Source: Pseudomonas viciae (GTDB lineage: Bacteria > Pseudomonadota > Gammaproteobacteria > Pseudomonadales > Pseudomonadaceae). Taken from it: a DNA stretch of 64,000 nt. Where the stretch lies: NCBI RefSeq assembly GCF_004786035.1, contig NZ_CP035088.1, forward strand, positions 4,972,001 through 5,036,000. The letters run 5' to 3'. The notes below the pieces were generated by a model, which saw only the letters and a list, made by a program, of their open reading frames with translations, made no database searches and was not told the DNA's origin. Made by a program: the position numbers and the translations under genes. The stretch's first letter is position 1. Each line of letters starts with the position of its first letter. This document shows, in pieces, positions 48,248 through 57,237 of this stretch.

Positions 48248-48626
48248 CCTGCTCTGCCTAGTCCTGGCAGGGTGTTCCACCGACAAGGACACATTGCTGC
48301 CCCATGGCGAGCAAACCATGCTGGACATCTGGAACGGCGTCGGTTCGCAAGGCACTCAGCAGCAATTGCTGGATGCTCGGCAGCAGCTTCGCCGCTCGCT
48401 GGCTCGGGCAGATTTCTCCGCGTCTCGCCAGGAACCGTACACGCGCACAGCGGCGAACGAGATCCGCAACCTGTTCCCTCGCCTGCCCAACCCCGATCTG
48501 GTGCTGTACGTGTACCCGCACCTGAGTGGAACCGAGCAGGCACCGATTCCGGGGTACTCGACCGTGTTTCCGTTCTACCAACGTGTGCAGTACGCATTGC
48601 CGGGTGAACGTCAGGAAGACTTGTAG
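48210..48626 (+). CDS. TIGR03751 conjugal transfer lipoprotein, TraV/VirB7-like
   Basis: A 138-residue lipoprotein: KKTLPPCLIWISLLCLVLAGC with an LAGC lipobox, then STDKDTLLPHGEQTMLDIW and a C-terminal PGYSTVFPFYQRVQYALPGE that is conserved in TIGR03751. It likely anchors the secretion core to the outer membrane. It starts within the end of TIGR03752 and its last base is the first base of the ATPase gene start (GTG). Confidence 0.88.
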   Translation: MKKTLPPCLIWISLLCLVLAGCSTDKDTLLPHGEQTMLDIWNGVGSQGTQQQLLDARQQLRRSLARADFSASRQEPYTRTAANEIRNLFPRLPNPDLVLYVYPHLSGTEQAPIPGYSTVFPFYQRVQYALPGERQEDL

Positions 48627-51379
48627 TGCGTAGCGGCGATTCGGGCAATCGCACTCCCACATGGAAAGCCTGGCGCAACCCATTACGTCCTCGTGCCACC
48701 TTAGCCGATGACGCCGCACTGTATGCGCACAACCCTAGCTTCACCGATCACCTGCCGTGGGTCGAATACCTCAACATCGAGCAGTGTTTTCTGCTCGATG
48801 ACAATCGCTCGGTCGGTGCGGTGTTCGAGTTGCTGCCCATCGGCACCGAAGGGCGCGAACCCGATTGGCTGATGGCGGCCCGCGATGCCCTTGAGGACGC
48901 CCTGCAGGACAGTTTTGATGAACTGGATCAAGCGCCTTGGGTGGCGCAGTTTTTCTGCCAGGACGACAACGACTTCAGCCCCTACCTGACCCGGCTTACC
49001 GATTATATTCAGGACAGCGCGCGAGGCACGGTCTTCACCGAGGCCTATTTGGAGCTCAGCCGCCGTCATCTGAAGGCCATCGCCAAGCCCGGTGGTCTGT
49101 TTGAAGATAAGGTGGTGACGGGCCTACCTTGGCGCGGTAACAACCGGCGGGTGCGCCTGGTGGTCTATCGCTGGCTTGAGTCTGACGCTGAGGAGACAGG
49201 CCTCACTCCAGTGCAATCCCTGCAACAGGCTTGCGAACGTATCGCGGCTTCGTTGCAAGCGTGCGGGGTGCAATCGACGCGAGTCGATGGCCGAGGTTTA
49301 TATGCCTGGTTGTTACCCTGGTTCAATCCAGCCCCCAGGCTCACCGATGAAGCGCCCGAGGAGTTCTATCAACGCGTGGCCTATCCGGAGTCGGGCGACG
49401 GTGAGTCGCTGGAACTGCCCTTCGATCATGACTTTGCCGAGCGACTGTTCTTCAACGAGCCGCGTTCGGATGTGCAGCACGGACTCTGGTTTTTTGATGG
49501 TCAACCCCATCGGATCATGGTGGTGGACAAACTGCGCCGGGCGCCCTTGATTGGTCAACTCACCGGCGAAACCCGCAAGGGTGACGCGGTGAATGCGCTG
49601 TTCGACCAGTTACCCGAAGGTACGGTGATGAGTCTGACCTTGGTGGTTAAACCGCAGGATGTACTCGAGGATCAGTTGAACCGCCTGGCCCGTAAAGCCA
49701 TCGGTGAAAACCTGGCCTCGACCCAGTCCCGTCAGGATGTCGAAGAGGCTCGCGCGATCATCGGCCGCCAGCACAAGCTGTACCGCGGCACGCTGGCGTT
49801 CTACGTGCGCGGTCTCGATGAACAGCAATTGCACCAGCGCTCAGTTAGCCTGGCTAACGCACTACTGGGTGCAGGGCTGCAACCGGTACGTGAAGGCGAT
49901 GAAGTCGCCGCCTGCAACAGTTACCTGCGTTGGTTACCGATGGCTTACAACCCGGCCCGCGACACGCGCAACTGGTACACGCGCCTGATGTTCGCCCAGC
50001 ACCTGGCGAATCTGGTTCCGGTCTGGGGCCGCAGCACGGGCACCGGCCACCCGGGCATCACCCTGTTCAACCGTGGCGGCTCACCATTAAGCTTTGATCC
50101 GTTGTCACGCCTGGACCGGGCCATGAACGGTCATCTGCTGTTGTTCGGCCCCACCGGTGCCGGCAAGTCGGCCACCCTGGTCACCCTGCTGATGCAGGTC
50201 ATGGCGGTGTACCGCCCTCGCCTGTTTATCGTCGAGGCCGGCAATTCATTCGGCTTACAGGGCGACTACTGCGCGACACAGGGCCTGTCGGTCAACAAGG
50301 TCCAATTGAAACCTGGCGCCTCGGTCAGTCTCGCGCCCTTTGCCGATGCTTGGCGCCTGGTCGAGCAGTCGGATCAGGTGGCGAGCCTGTCGATCGATGA
50401 GCTGGACGATGAGGCGGTAAGCAGTCGCGAAGACCAGCGCGATGTTCTCGGCGAACTGGAAATCACCGCCCGGTTGATGATCACCGGCGGCGAGGCCAAG
50501 GAAGAAGCGCGCCTGAACCGAGCCGACCGCAGCTTGATCCGCGAGTGCATTCTCGATGCGGCACAGACCTGTGTCGCGGCGGGCCGTCAGGTGCTGACCC
50601 GCGACGTACGCAACGCCTTGCTGCGCGTCGCCGCCGACCCGCACTTACCGGACAAACGTCGTGAGCGTGCCCAGGAAATGGGCGAGTCCATCGACCTGTT
50701 TTGCCAGGGTTTCGAGGGCGCACTGTTCGATCGCGAGGGCACGCCTTGGCCTGAGAGCGATGTAACCATTGTCGATCTGGCCACCTATGCCCGCGAAGGC
50801 TACGAGGCACAGATGTCCATCAGCTACATCAGCCTGATGAACACCGTGAACAACCTTGCCGAGCGCGACCAGTACCTGGGCCGACCGATCATCATGGTCA
50901 CCGACGAGGGCCATATCATCACCAAGAACCCATTGCTGGCACCGTTCGTGGTCAAGGGCACGAAAATGTGGCGCAAGCTCGGCGCGTGGTTTTGGCTGGC
51001 CACGCAAAACCTTGCCGACTTTCCCACTGCTGCGCAGACCATGCTCAACATGATCGAATGGTGGATTTGTTTAAACATGCCGCCCGCGGAGATCGAAGAG
51101 ATTGCTCGCTTCAAGAAGCTCACACCGGCACAGAAAGCCTTGTTGCTCTCCGCCAGTAAGGAGCCGGGGAAATACACTGAGGGGGTCGTGCTGTCGAAGA
51201 AGCTCGAAACGCTGTTTCGCGCTGTGCCGCCCAGTCTTTACCTCGCCCTGGCCATGACCGAGCCCGAGGAAAAAGCCGAACGCTGGACACTGATGCAGGA
51301 GAACGGTTGCTCGGAGTTGGAAGCGGCTTATCGGGTAGCTGAACGAATCGATGGAGCGCGAGGAATAGAACCCGCATAG
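48626..51379 (+). CDS. Conjugative transfer ATPase, VirB4/TraC-like (TIGR03744)
   Basis: A 917-residue cytoplasmic-face ATPase that powers assembly of the transfer apparatus. Start is a GTG directly at the end of the lipoprotein gene. The N-terminal half is the TraC-like domain. Walker A FGPTGAGKSAT is at about 507-517 and the Walker B-type segment IIMVTDEGHII near 754-764. The C-terminal part has AWFWLATQNLADFP, a typical VirB4 sensor region. It is the largest gene of the ICE and ends the second run of transfer genes. Confidence 0.92.
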   Translation: MRSGDSGNRTPTWKAWRNPLRPRATLADDAALYAHNPSFTDHLPWVEYLNIEQCFLLDDNRSVGAVFELLPIGTEGREPDWLMAARDALEDALQDSFDELDQAPWVAQFFCQDDNDFSPYLTRLTDYIQDSARGTVFTEAYLELSRRHLKAIAKPGGLFEDKVVTGLPWRGNNRRVRLVVYRWLESDAEETGLTPVQSLQQACERIAASLQACGVQSTRVDGRGLYAWLLPWFNPAPRLTDEAPEEFYQRVAYPESGDGESLELPFDHDFAERLFFNEPRSDVQHGLWFFDGQPHRIMVVDKLRRAPLIGQLTGETRKGDAVNALFDQLPEGTVMSLTLVVKPQDVLEDQLNRLARKAIGENLASTQSRQDVEEARAIIGRQHKLYRGTLAFYVRGLDEQQLHQRSVSLANALLGAGLQPVREGDEVAACNSYLRWLPMAYNPARDTRNWYTRLMFAQHLANLVPVWGRSTGTGHPGITLFNRGGSPLSFDPLSRLDRAMNGHLLLFGPTGAGKSATLVTLLMQVMAVYRPRLFIVEAGNSFGLQGDYCATQGLSVNKVQLKPGASVSLAPFADAWRLVEQSDQVASLSIDELDDEAVSSREDQRDVLGELEITARLMITGGEAKEEARLNRADRSLIRECILDAAQTCVAAGRQVLTRDVRNALLRVAADPHLPDKRRERAQEMGESIDLFCQGFEGALFDREGTPWPESDVTIVDLATYAREGYEAQMSISYISLMNTVNNLAERDQYLGRPIIMVTDEGHIITKNPLLAPFVVKGTKMWRKLGAWFWLATQNLADFPTAAQTMLNMIEWWICLNMPPAEIEEIARFKKLTPAQKALLLSASKEPGKYTEGVVLSKKLETLFRAVPPSLYLALAMTEPEEKAERWTLMQENGCSELEAAYRVAERIDGARGIEPA

Positions 51380-51418
51380 GGACGTCTATTCCTCGCGCTC
51401 TCTAGATTGAGCGGCTGG

Positions 51419-51676
51419 TTATTGTGATGTTCCCCGGAGCCGCTGCTGAATCCTCAACAGGAATCCGGCTTCAAAAGCATCTTGGCAGTCACCGACAGGA
51501 AAGGTCTTGCGGGTTTGCGCTAGCTCCCACCACAGTGGAATCTCCCCAGCTGACTCAAGCCAAGCTTGGGCACTCTGCACGCCACGTTCGATCATCGGCG
51601 CAAATTCGTTGCCCCAGGGGGTCAGCAGGCTGACGCATCCATCGGCCGCTGGAATTGAAATGTAGTTGTCGTCCAT
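51419..51676 (-). CDS. Small protein opposite to the transfer genes, unknown
   Basis: An 85-residue acidic protein on the minus strand, converging on the VirB4-like gene. The ATG at 51676 is preceded by AAGGTG; an in-frame GTG at 51682 is less likely. Contains LTPWGNEFAPMIERGVQSAQAWLESAGEIPLWWELAQ (read in segments) with three closely spaced Trp, and a C-terminal FEAGFLLRIQQRL. No known family. It is divergent to an XRE gene 149 bases away, a layout like that of small regulator pairs. Confidence 0.65.
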   Translation of the reverse strand: MDDNYISIPAADGCVSLLTPWGNEFAPMIERGVQSAQAWLESAGEIPLWWELAQTRKTFPVGDCQDAFEAGFLLRIQQRLRGTSQ

Positions 51677-51825
51677 ATGCACCTTTTCTAATTTATTGTT
51701 AGACGCTAGATCCAGCCACGAAGGCCATCACGGACTGAATGACACTCGAAGCAGATAGCCTAAATCAATGCCAATGTAGACTATATCCCGTGGATTGAGA
51801 GTCCCTCAAGGCGCAATTTGCGCGC

Positions 51826-52080
51826 ATGACTCAAGACTACGAACAGCTTCGTCTGCAGCTGGCGGAAAACATCCGCTGGATGCGACGCATGAAAAACCTG
51901 ACCCAAGAGCAGCTGGCGCTCATGGCCGAGGTGGATCGCACCTACGTCAGTCAAATCGAACGAAGCACGGGCAATCCGTCGCTGTTGGTCCTGTGCAAGC
52001 TCGCCAACATTTTCGAAATTACCGCAGATCAGTTACTTGTGGAACCCGATATCCTGCGCAGCGCCCATCACGTCAAATAA
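51826..52080 (+). CDS. XRE-family regulator
   Basis: An 84-residue Cro/CI-type protein that is almost entirely HTH: LAENIRWMRRMKNLTQEQLALMAEVDRTYVSQIERSTGNPSLLVLCKLANIFEITADQLL, read in segments. It lies between the VirB4-like ATPase and TIGR03756, the place where TIGR03757 and a DsbC-like gene are found in most relatives. Probably regulates itself and the divergent small gene. The upstream 51677-51825 spacer should hold both promoters. Confidence 0.86.
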   Translation: MTQDYEQLRLQLAENIRWMRRMKNLTQEQLALMAEVDRTYVSQIERSTGNPSLLVLCKLANIFEITADQLLVEPDILRSAHHVK

Positions 52081-52185
52081 TAGTCTTACGCCTCACAAAC
52101 CCGATAGACCCGCCTTCATAATTTTCACTGACAGTCTTCAGCCCCTAACCGAACCTGCCCAGGCCAATCACCGAGAGCCTGGATC

Positions 52186-53142
52186 ATGTCGGTTGCCTGC
52201 TCGTCAATCCCGCCCACAAAGCTACGGCCCTTGGCGTTGAGCATCCTGCTGGCGTGCGGCCCCAGCGTGGCGCTGGACACCGCCAGCATCACGTCCTCCG
52301 TGCTTTCGCCAAGCTGTCTCGACTACAGGGTCATCGGCATTTGTTTCTGGCTCCTCTGCACGCCCTTCGGCTGCACAGTCAAAACCTCGACCAAGGTTCG
52401 TCATTTCATTCCGGAGCTGGTGGTCTCAAGCTACGCCACCACCGGCAATAACCCCTGGACCGAGATGGCCACCCTTTCCTCTCCCATCGACGGTGCGGAA
52501 GGGGGCGGCAACCTGATCACGCCGAACACCCACCGCGACAACCTGCCCCGCTTCAAGAACGTCGATGGCATCGGCCACCCCGGTGGCTGGATCGCCACGC
52601 AACTGGCTTCGCAATCCGGCTACGCCTGTGCCAGCGGTGCAACTGCATTCATGCCTTACTATCTGAGCACCCTGGACTCTCTGGCCTGGCGCCAGGGCAT
52701 CCCGGAAAGTTTCTACCCCGAGTCGCTCATGCCGGGGATCCGTGAAGTCGGGCGTCAGACCTCGGGAAACATGTGGGGCAACGTTTATCCCCGGCAGGGC
52801 TTTCTGGTACAGCCCGACGACTTCAAAGCGGCCGCGGTCATGGCGCAACGGGCCGGCGATGTGATGACCCGCAACTGGCAGCCGCATGTGTACTTACCAC
52901 TCACGCCCGCCAAACGCGACGGCTACTGGCCGCCTGGCCCGATCATTGAAAACGACGCTTCGACCCACACATGGCAATTGCTCTACCCTCAGGTTCAGCC
53001 CTCGTGCGCCCTCTTCCCCAGCGATCCGGTACAGAGCGCAGATGGCGGCTACGCCTGGTCGCTGTGGCGTCCCTATAGCTGCTGCAAACGTGAGGGGCAG
53101 ACCTTTCTGTTCAGTATCGACTTCGAAGGCGGTGCATCATGA
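52186..53142 (+). CDS. TIGR03756 (PFL_4710) ICE protein, TraU-like
   Basis: A 318-residue exported protein of the TIGR03756 family. After a signal peptide (about 12-29) comes SPSCLDYRVIGICFWLLCTPFGC, a Cys-rich conserved stretch (read in segments), then many Trp/Pro-containing motifs and a C-terminal DGGYAWSLWRPYSCCK. It corresponds to TraU, a periplasmic assembly factor. The stop overlaps TIGR03755 by four bases. The ribosome binding site of the chosen ATG is weak. Confidence 0.88.
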   Translation: MSVACSSIPPTKLRPLALSILLACGPSVALDTASITSSVLSPSCLDYRVIGICFWLLCTPFGCTVKTSTKVRHFIPELVVSSYATTGNNPWTEMATLSSPIDGAEGGGNLITPNTHRDNLPRFKNVDGIGHPGGWIATQLASQSGYACASGATAFMPYYLSTLDSLAWRQGIPESFYPESLMPGIREVGRQTSGNMWGNVYPRQGFLVQPDDFKAAAVMAQRAGDVMTRNWQPHVYLPLTPAKRDGYWPPGPIIENDASTHTWQLLYPQVQPSCALFPSDPVQSADGGYAWSLWRPYSCCKREGQTFLFSIDFEGGAS

Positions 53143-54521
53143 TCCGGTTGCGCGCGCGACTATGGCTTGCCGTGGAGAGCCTGCTGCTCTGCGGACTGCT
53201 GACCATTGTCCTCCATGTCTACGCCGCCGAGGACGATTATCGCCTAGGTACTCAGGGCGAAGTACTCGACGACCGAGTGATGTACACCGTCGGTGGCGGC
53301 TCGGCGGTGGGCTCACCGAGCTCGCTCTACCGACCCAGCGGTCTCGGTGTCGGCGGGGCCTGGCGAGCAAACATGATGTGCGGAAACATGAGCCTCACCA
53401 ATACCCTGCAAAACCAGCTGAATGGCGCCACCGAAGGCTTCCAGCAGATCATGGGCAACATCGTGCAGAACGCGACCCAAGCGGTGATGTCGCTACCAGC
53501 ATTAATCATCCAGCGCGCTAACCCCGGTCTCTATGAGTTGTTGAGCAACGGGGTGATGCAGGGGCGTATTGACTTCGACCGCTCCAAGCTGACCTGCCAG
53601 GCCATGGCCGAGAAGATGGCGGACAAGGTCGGTCAAGCCGGCTGGGGCGCGCTGGCCAAGAACCAGGAGATGCAGGGCAATCTGGAGCAAACCGGCGGTG
53701 ATGCGGTGGCTGCTGTGAAAAACACTGAGACCCATAACGGCAACAATGGGGTGTCCTGGGTCGGCGGCCAGAAAGCTGGAGGCAGCGGGCAGACGCCCAT
53801 CCGGGTGACCTCCGACGTGGTGCATGCAGGCTACAACCTGCTGCATAACCGGACGGTGGATGACAGTACCTCAATCAGTAGCAGCGACTGCCTGGGTGGG
53901 GCTATTTGTCAGATCTGGGCCTCGCCGCAGGAGGAATCCGAATGGGCCGTTCGCGTGTTGGGCGAGAGCGAAGTCTCGACCTGCGACACCTGCGAAACCC
54001 TGCGTTCGACCGCTGGCAGCGGATTGACGCCGCTGATCCAGGAGGCCTACAGCGAACGCCTCAAGGCCCTGCAAGGGTTGCTGTCCGGCTCGCTGTCGCC
54101 TACCCCTGACAATCTGGTTAAAGCCTCGAGCCCGATGTTGCCGGTGACCCGTGGTGTGATCGAAGCCCTGCGCGACGATCCCGATCAGGACCTGTTGGCA
54201 CGCCGTCTGGCCAGCGAGACGGCCTTGTCCAGCGTACTCGACAAGGCGCTCCTGCTACTGCGCACGCTGCTGGCAGGCAGTCACGAACCCAACATCGCTT
54301 CCGCCGAGCCGGCTCAGACCGCCTTGACGAAAAACATCGACGCTCTGGAGCGCGAAATCCGCCTGCTGCAGACCGAACTACAGGTACGGCAGATGCTGGC
54401 CACCAACACCGCCAGCCTGGTACTTGATCGGCATGCCGGTGGTGCCGATGCTTCGCGTACCGTCGAGCAAGGCGACCCCGAGCCCGGTCGGCTCAATGAC
54501 GCTGACGCCAGGCGCAAGTGA
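53139..54521 (+). CDS. TIGR03755 (PFL_4711) ICE protein
   Basis: A 460-residue exported protein of the TIGR03755 family, TraH-like in position. An N-terminal hydrophobic segment (about 8-28) is followed by a YRLGTQGEVLDDRVMYTVGGGSAV region and MMCGNMSLTNTLQNQLNGATEGFQ (read in segments). The C-terminal half is helical and may form coiled coils. It is coupled to TIGR03756 and is followed three bases later by a small membrane protein gene. Confidence 0.88.
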   Translation: MIRLRARLWLAVESLLLCGLLTIVLHVYAAEDDYRLGTQGEVLDDRVMYTVGGGSAVGSPSSLYRPSGLGVGGAWRANMMCGNMSLTNTLQNQLNGATEGFQQIMGNIVQNATQAVMSLPALIIQRANPGLYELLSNGVMQGRIDFDRSKLTCQAMAEKMADKVGQAGWGALAKNQEMQGNLEQTGGDAVAAVKNTETHNGNNGVSWVGGQKAGGSGQTPIRVTSDVVHAGYNLLHNRTVDDSTSISSSDCLGGAICQIWASPQEESEWAVRVLGESEVSTCDTCETLRSTAGSGLTPLIQEAYSERLKALQGLLSGSLSPTPDNLVKASSPMLPVTRGVIEALRDDPDQDLLARRLASETALSSVLDKALLLLRTLLAGSHEPNIASAEPAQTALTKNIDALEREIRLLQTELQVRQMLATNTASLVLDRHAGGADASRTVEQGDPEPGRLNDADARRK

Positions 54522-54524
54522 GCC

Positions 54525-54833
54525 ATGAAACGCTCACTGCTATTCACTTTGCTTTCGAGTCTGGGGATTGCCGCGGTGATGGTCCTGACCGCCACAGGGG
54601 TCGCCTGGATCGGCCGCACTGCGCTGGGTAGTTTCGAAGTCTGGCAGCAGGCATTCGAATCCGCACGACCTTATCTGCGGTGGTGGCGCGCCCTGCTCTA
54701 CGCCGCCCTCTTTGCGCTCTGGTGGGATCTGCTTCGGCGCTACCGACATCGACCACAGGATCGACTGCGTGTGCAGCGTATCGGCACATTCGGGCTCGTG
54801 CTCTTTACCTGCGTCGAACTCACCCGACTGTGA
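54525..54833 (+). CDS. Small two-helix ICE membrane protein
   Basis: A 102-residue protein with three hydrophobic segments: LLFTLLSSLGIAAVMVLTA (about 4-22), LLYAALFALWWDLL (about 57-70) and a C-terminal FGLVLFTC. It has no recognised domain but occupies the constant small-gene slot between TIGR03755 and traG in this ICE class. Likely a minor membrane component of the channel. Confidence 0.72.
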   Translation: MKRSLLFTLLSSLGIAAVMVLTATGVAWIGRTALGSFEVWQQAFESARPYLRWWRALLYAALFALWWDLLRRYRHRPQDRLRVQRIGTFGLVLFTCVELTRL

Positions 54834-54843
54834 GGTCACCACC

Positions 54844-56388
54844 ATGCTCATGAGCACCAACAGCTACCTGGAGTTTTACCTCTCTCTGCTGGCCTGGATC
54901 ATCAACAACGGCCTCTGGAGCGTTCTGTCCGACACCGGACTGTTTGCCGCGCCCTTTGGTGCAATCATCCTGCAGGAATGGTTGTCGGCCCGTCAGCAAG
55001 GTGCGGATGAGGGCAACAAGGGACTACTCTCGGTGCCGCGGATCGAGAACCGGTTGTGGCTGGCCTACATCGTCGTGTTGTTCGGCTGCGCGCCGGTCTT
55101 TCCGTTGAGCCTTACGTCAATGGCGTTCGATGATGCGGCGAGCCAGCGCTGCGGCGTCAGTGTGGCCAAGCCGGCGGAAACCGCCTGGGGGACCACTTTC
55201 AACACCATTGGTGAACGCTCCGCCAACGTGCCGATCTGGTGGTTTCTGGTGCATGCTTTGAGCAAAGGCGTGACCGCAGCGGCCACCGCCTCCATCCCCT
55301 GCGCACCGGATATCCGGCAGATGCGCATGGAGATCGACAGCTCGCGCATCGACAGTCAGGTACTGCTGCAGGAAGTCGCCGATTTCACCCGCGACTGCTA
55401 TGGCTATTCCCGCTCTCGGCTGTTCACCAACCGCCCGCAGTTGGACAAGGCACAAAGTCACGACGCGTCCTGGATCGGCTCAAGCTATTTTCTCGACACG
55501 CCCGGCTACTACGACACCGATCGCTCACGTACACCGCGAATCAGCTGGCCGTATGACGACAATCGCGACGTTTCCTTGCCGCGGCTGGAGAATGGCGCGG
55601 GCTACCCCACCTGCAAGCAATGGTGGAGTGACAGCGGTATCGGGCTGCGCGAGCGCTTGATCGAGCAGGTCGACCCCTCGCTGTTGACTCAACTGAAAGG
55701 TTGGTTGACTGGCCGTACGAGCAACGAGATCGAGGATGCCACCCTGCGCGAACTGGTCAGCCCGCACCAGCAATCGATGACCATGTCGCCCGAACAGGTG
55801 TACCAGGACTATGGCTCCAGTGCTCGCGGCGGCTCGATCAATCAGGGGCTCAATAACCTGGCCACCAACACCGGGCTGGCACTGGGTTCCTTCAGCAATT
55901 TTCCCGCAATGAATGCGCTACGCGCCGCCCTGCCGATGGTGCAGGCTTTTCTGATCATGGGCGTCATCATCAGCTTGCCGCTGATTCTATTGGTCAGTAC
56001 CTACCAGTTGAAGACCGTCATGACGTTGACGTTCGCGCTGTTCACGCTGCACATGCTGAGTTTTTGGTGGGAGTTGGCCCGCTGGGTCGACTCCAGCATG
56101 CTCGACACCCTGTACAACAAGGTTTCGGCGTCCAATCAGGTACTGTTATCGCTGCCCACATCCGGGTTTATGGACGGAACGGTCACGGCACAAGTGATCG
56201 AGTATGTGATGGGGGCGATGTTCATCGTGCTGCCGATGTTGTTTTTGGCTGCGATGAGCTGGGCAGGATATAGCGTTGGCTCAATTGCCGACGGCATGCT
56301 TAGCAAAGGAGCAGCTCAAGCGCAGGACGCTGGTGCAAGGGGCGCTGGAGCTCTGATGTCTGCTGGAAAGGCCTTGAGGAAGGGGTGA
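54844..56388 (+). CDS. traG: TraG N-terminal-domain mating-pair protein
   Basis: A 514-residue inner-membrane protein of the ICE TraG family (mating-pair stabilisation). The ATG at 54844 has GAGG nine bases upstream; a longer frame from 54712 overlaps the previous gene. The N-terminus (SYLEFYLSLLAWIINNGLW) and a helix near 80-100 are hydrophobic. A cluster of membrane helices lies at about 370-490 (AFLIMGVIISLPLILLVS and AMFIVLPMLFLAAMSWAG). It lacks the long C-terminal surface domain of F TraG, as usual for this class. It is the last gene of the transfer operon. Confidence 0.9.
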   Translation: MLMSTNSYLEFYLSLLAWIINNGLWSVLSDTGLFAAPFGAIILQEWLSARQQGADEGNKGLLSVPRIENRLWLAYIVVLFGCAPVFPLSLTSMAFDDAASQRCGVSVAKPAETAWGTTFNTIGERSANVPIWWFLVHALSKGVTAAATASIPCAPDIRQMRMEIDSSRIDSQVLLQEVADFTRDCYGYSRSRLFTNRPQLDKAQSHDASWIGSSYFLDTPGYYDTDRSRTPRISWPYDDNRDVSLPRLENGAGYPTCKQWWSDSGIGLRERLIEQVDPSLLTQLKGWLTGRTSNEIEDATLRELVSPHQQSMTMSPEQVYQDYGSSARGGSINQGLNNLATNTGLALGSFSNFPAMNALRAALPMVQAFLIMGVIISLPLILLVSTYQLKTVMTLTFALFTLHMLSFWWELARWVDSSMLDTLYNKVSASNQVLLSLPTSGFMDGTVTAQVIEYVMGAMFIVLPMLFLAAMSWAGYSVGSIADGMLSKGAAQAQDAGARGAGALMSAGKALRKG

Positions 56389-56397
56389 AGAACTCGA

Positions 56398-56781
56398 CTA
56401 CAGGTCTTTTAAATCAGGCTGACCGGGTGCGCGGCCATACTCATACTCACCATATGGGTCGCCATATGCCTTGTACCGGAGAGCATCCTTAGGTTTGATA
56501 GGAGTTCCATCGGCGATGGCCCAACACAAGACAATAAGGATCATCACCGACACTGTGAACCATAAGCTAACTAGAATGAGTCCGGCAGCAACTGCCAACT
56601 TGATGACTAGAAAACTCCCGCGAACAAGTAATTTACCTGCGGGCATACCTGCCGTCTCCGCACGTTCAACCACGCGGGATTCAAACGCTTTCAACTTGCG
56701 ATACCCACGCTTTATCGACATGCCACAGGTATAAGCCCAGCGGTGGGCGCGGGAACTCTGAACAGGTTGCTGAGTCGGCAT
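56398..56781 (-). CDS. DUF3742 family protein
   Basis: A 127-residue protein on the minus strand converging on traG, ten bases between stops. Two hydrophobic segments (about 48-68 and 70-88, VIKLAVAAGLILVSLWFTVSVMILIVLCW) mark it as a membrane protein; the C-terminus is DPYGEYEYGRAPGQPDLKDL. DUF3742 proteins regularly lie in reverse orientation after traG in these ICEs. Function unknown. Confidence 0.85.
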   Translation of the reverse strand: MPTQQPVQSSRAHRWAYTCGMSIKRGYRKLKAFESRVVERAETAGMPAGKLLVRGSFLVIKLAVAAGLILVSLWFTVSVMILIVLCWAIADGTPIKPKDALRYKAYGDPYGEYEYGRAPGQPDLKDL

Positions 56782-56979
56782 GGTCTCGCCCTCTTTTGAG
56801 CGTTTTCATGAATGAGACAAGAGTAATAGCCTACTACTGAAAACGGCCCGTGCCTGACCGCTTATCAGTTTTTTCGGCCGAAAAATCTTCATTGGAAGCC
56901 AGAAGACAAACCCCGTGAAACAGCGTCTCTACAGTGATTGACCCAGATAAATCGTCCAGCTAAATACAAGGTACGGATC

Positions 56980-57112
56980 GCTGTTATCGACAGCACTTCC
57001 CCAGGTAGCCAGAACCTTCAAGGCTACGTCATTTCGGTGATGGCTCTCCCCAAGTGCGATTAGCGTTCGGTAGCTCGCACGATGACCGCTTCGGCGGTGA
57101 TGAATGCCCACT
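56980..57112 (+). ncRNA. Structured leader RNA element, copy B, upstream of the 57238 gene
   Basis: Second full copy of the element at 34155-34285. P1 GCTGT/ACAGC (56980-56994); P2 GTAGCC/GGCTAC (57005-57027), loop identical to copy A; P3 GTCAT/GTGAT (57028-57041); CCCAA; P4 GTGCGA/TCGCAC (57054-57080); P5 ACCGC/GCGGT (57085-57098) with loop TTCG; then GATGAATGCCCACT. Relative to copy A, one P3 pair changes from C-G to T-A. It starts 258 bases before the ATG of the downstream gene and lies on the same strand, so it would be part of its leader. Confidence 0.75.
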
Positions 57113-57171
57113 GCTCTCCTAAAAGCCCTCCGAGCACTGCTCGCCTGGCAAACCTTCCTGTTTTTCTTCAA

Positions 57172-57203
57172 CCCACTGCGGGGAAATTTCTTTCCCGCAC
57201 GGG
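57172..57203 (+). promoter_or_regulatory. Start-proximal hairpin of the 57238 gene (L3)
   Basis: TGCGGGGAAA pairs with TTTCCCGCA (one bulged G) around loop TTTC, flanked by CCC (57172-57174) and GGG (57201-57203). It lies 34 bases before the ATG and shares its outline with L1, L2 and L4. Confidence 0.5.
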
Positions 57204-57237
57204 ACAGGTTTCTTCGCACTTTCAACGGAGCTACACC

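Noticed and set aside
54712..54843. Upstream extension of traG
   Set aside because: Lies within the small membrane protein gene; the ATG at 54844 has a good ribosome binding site and the conserved N-terminus.
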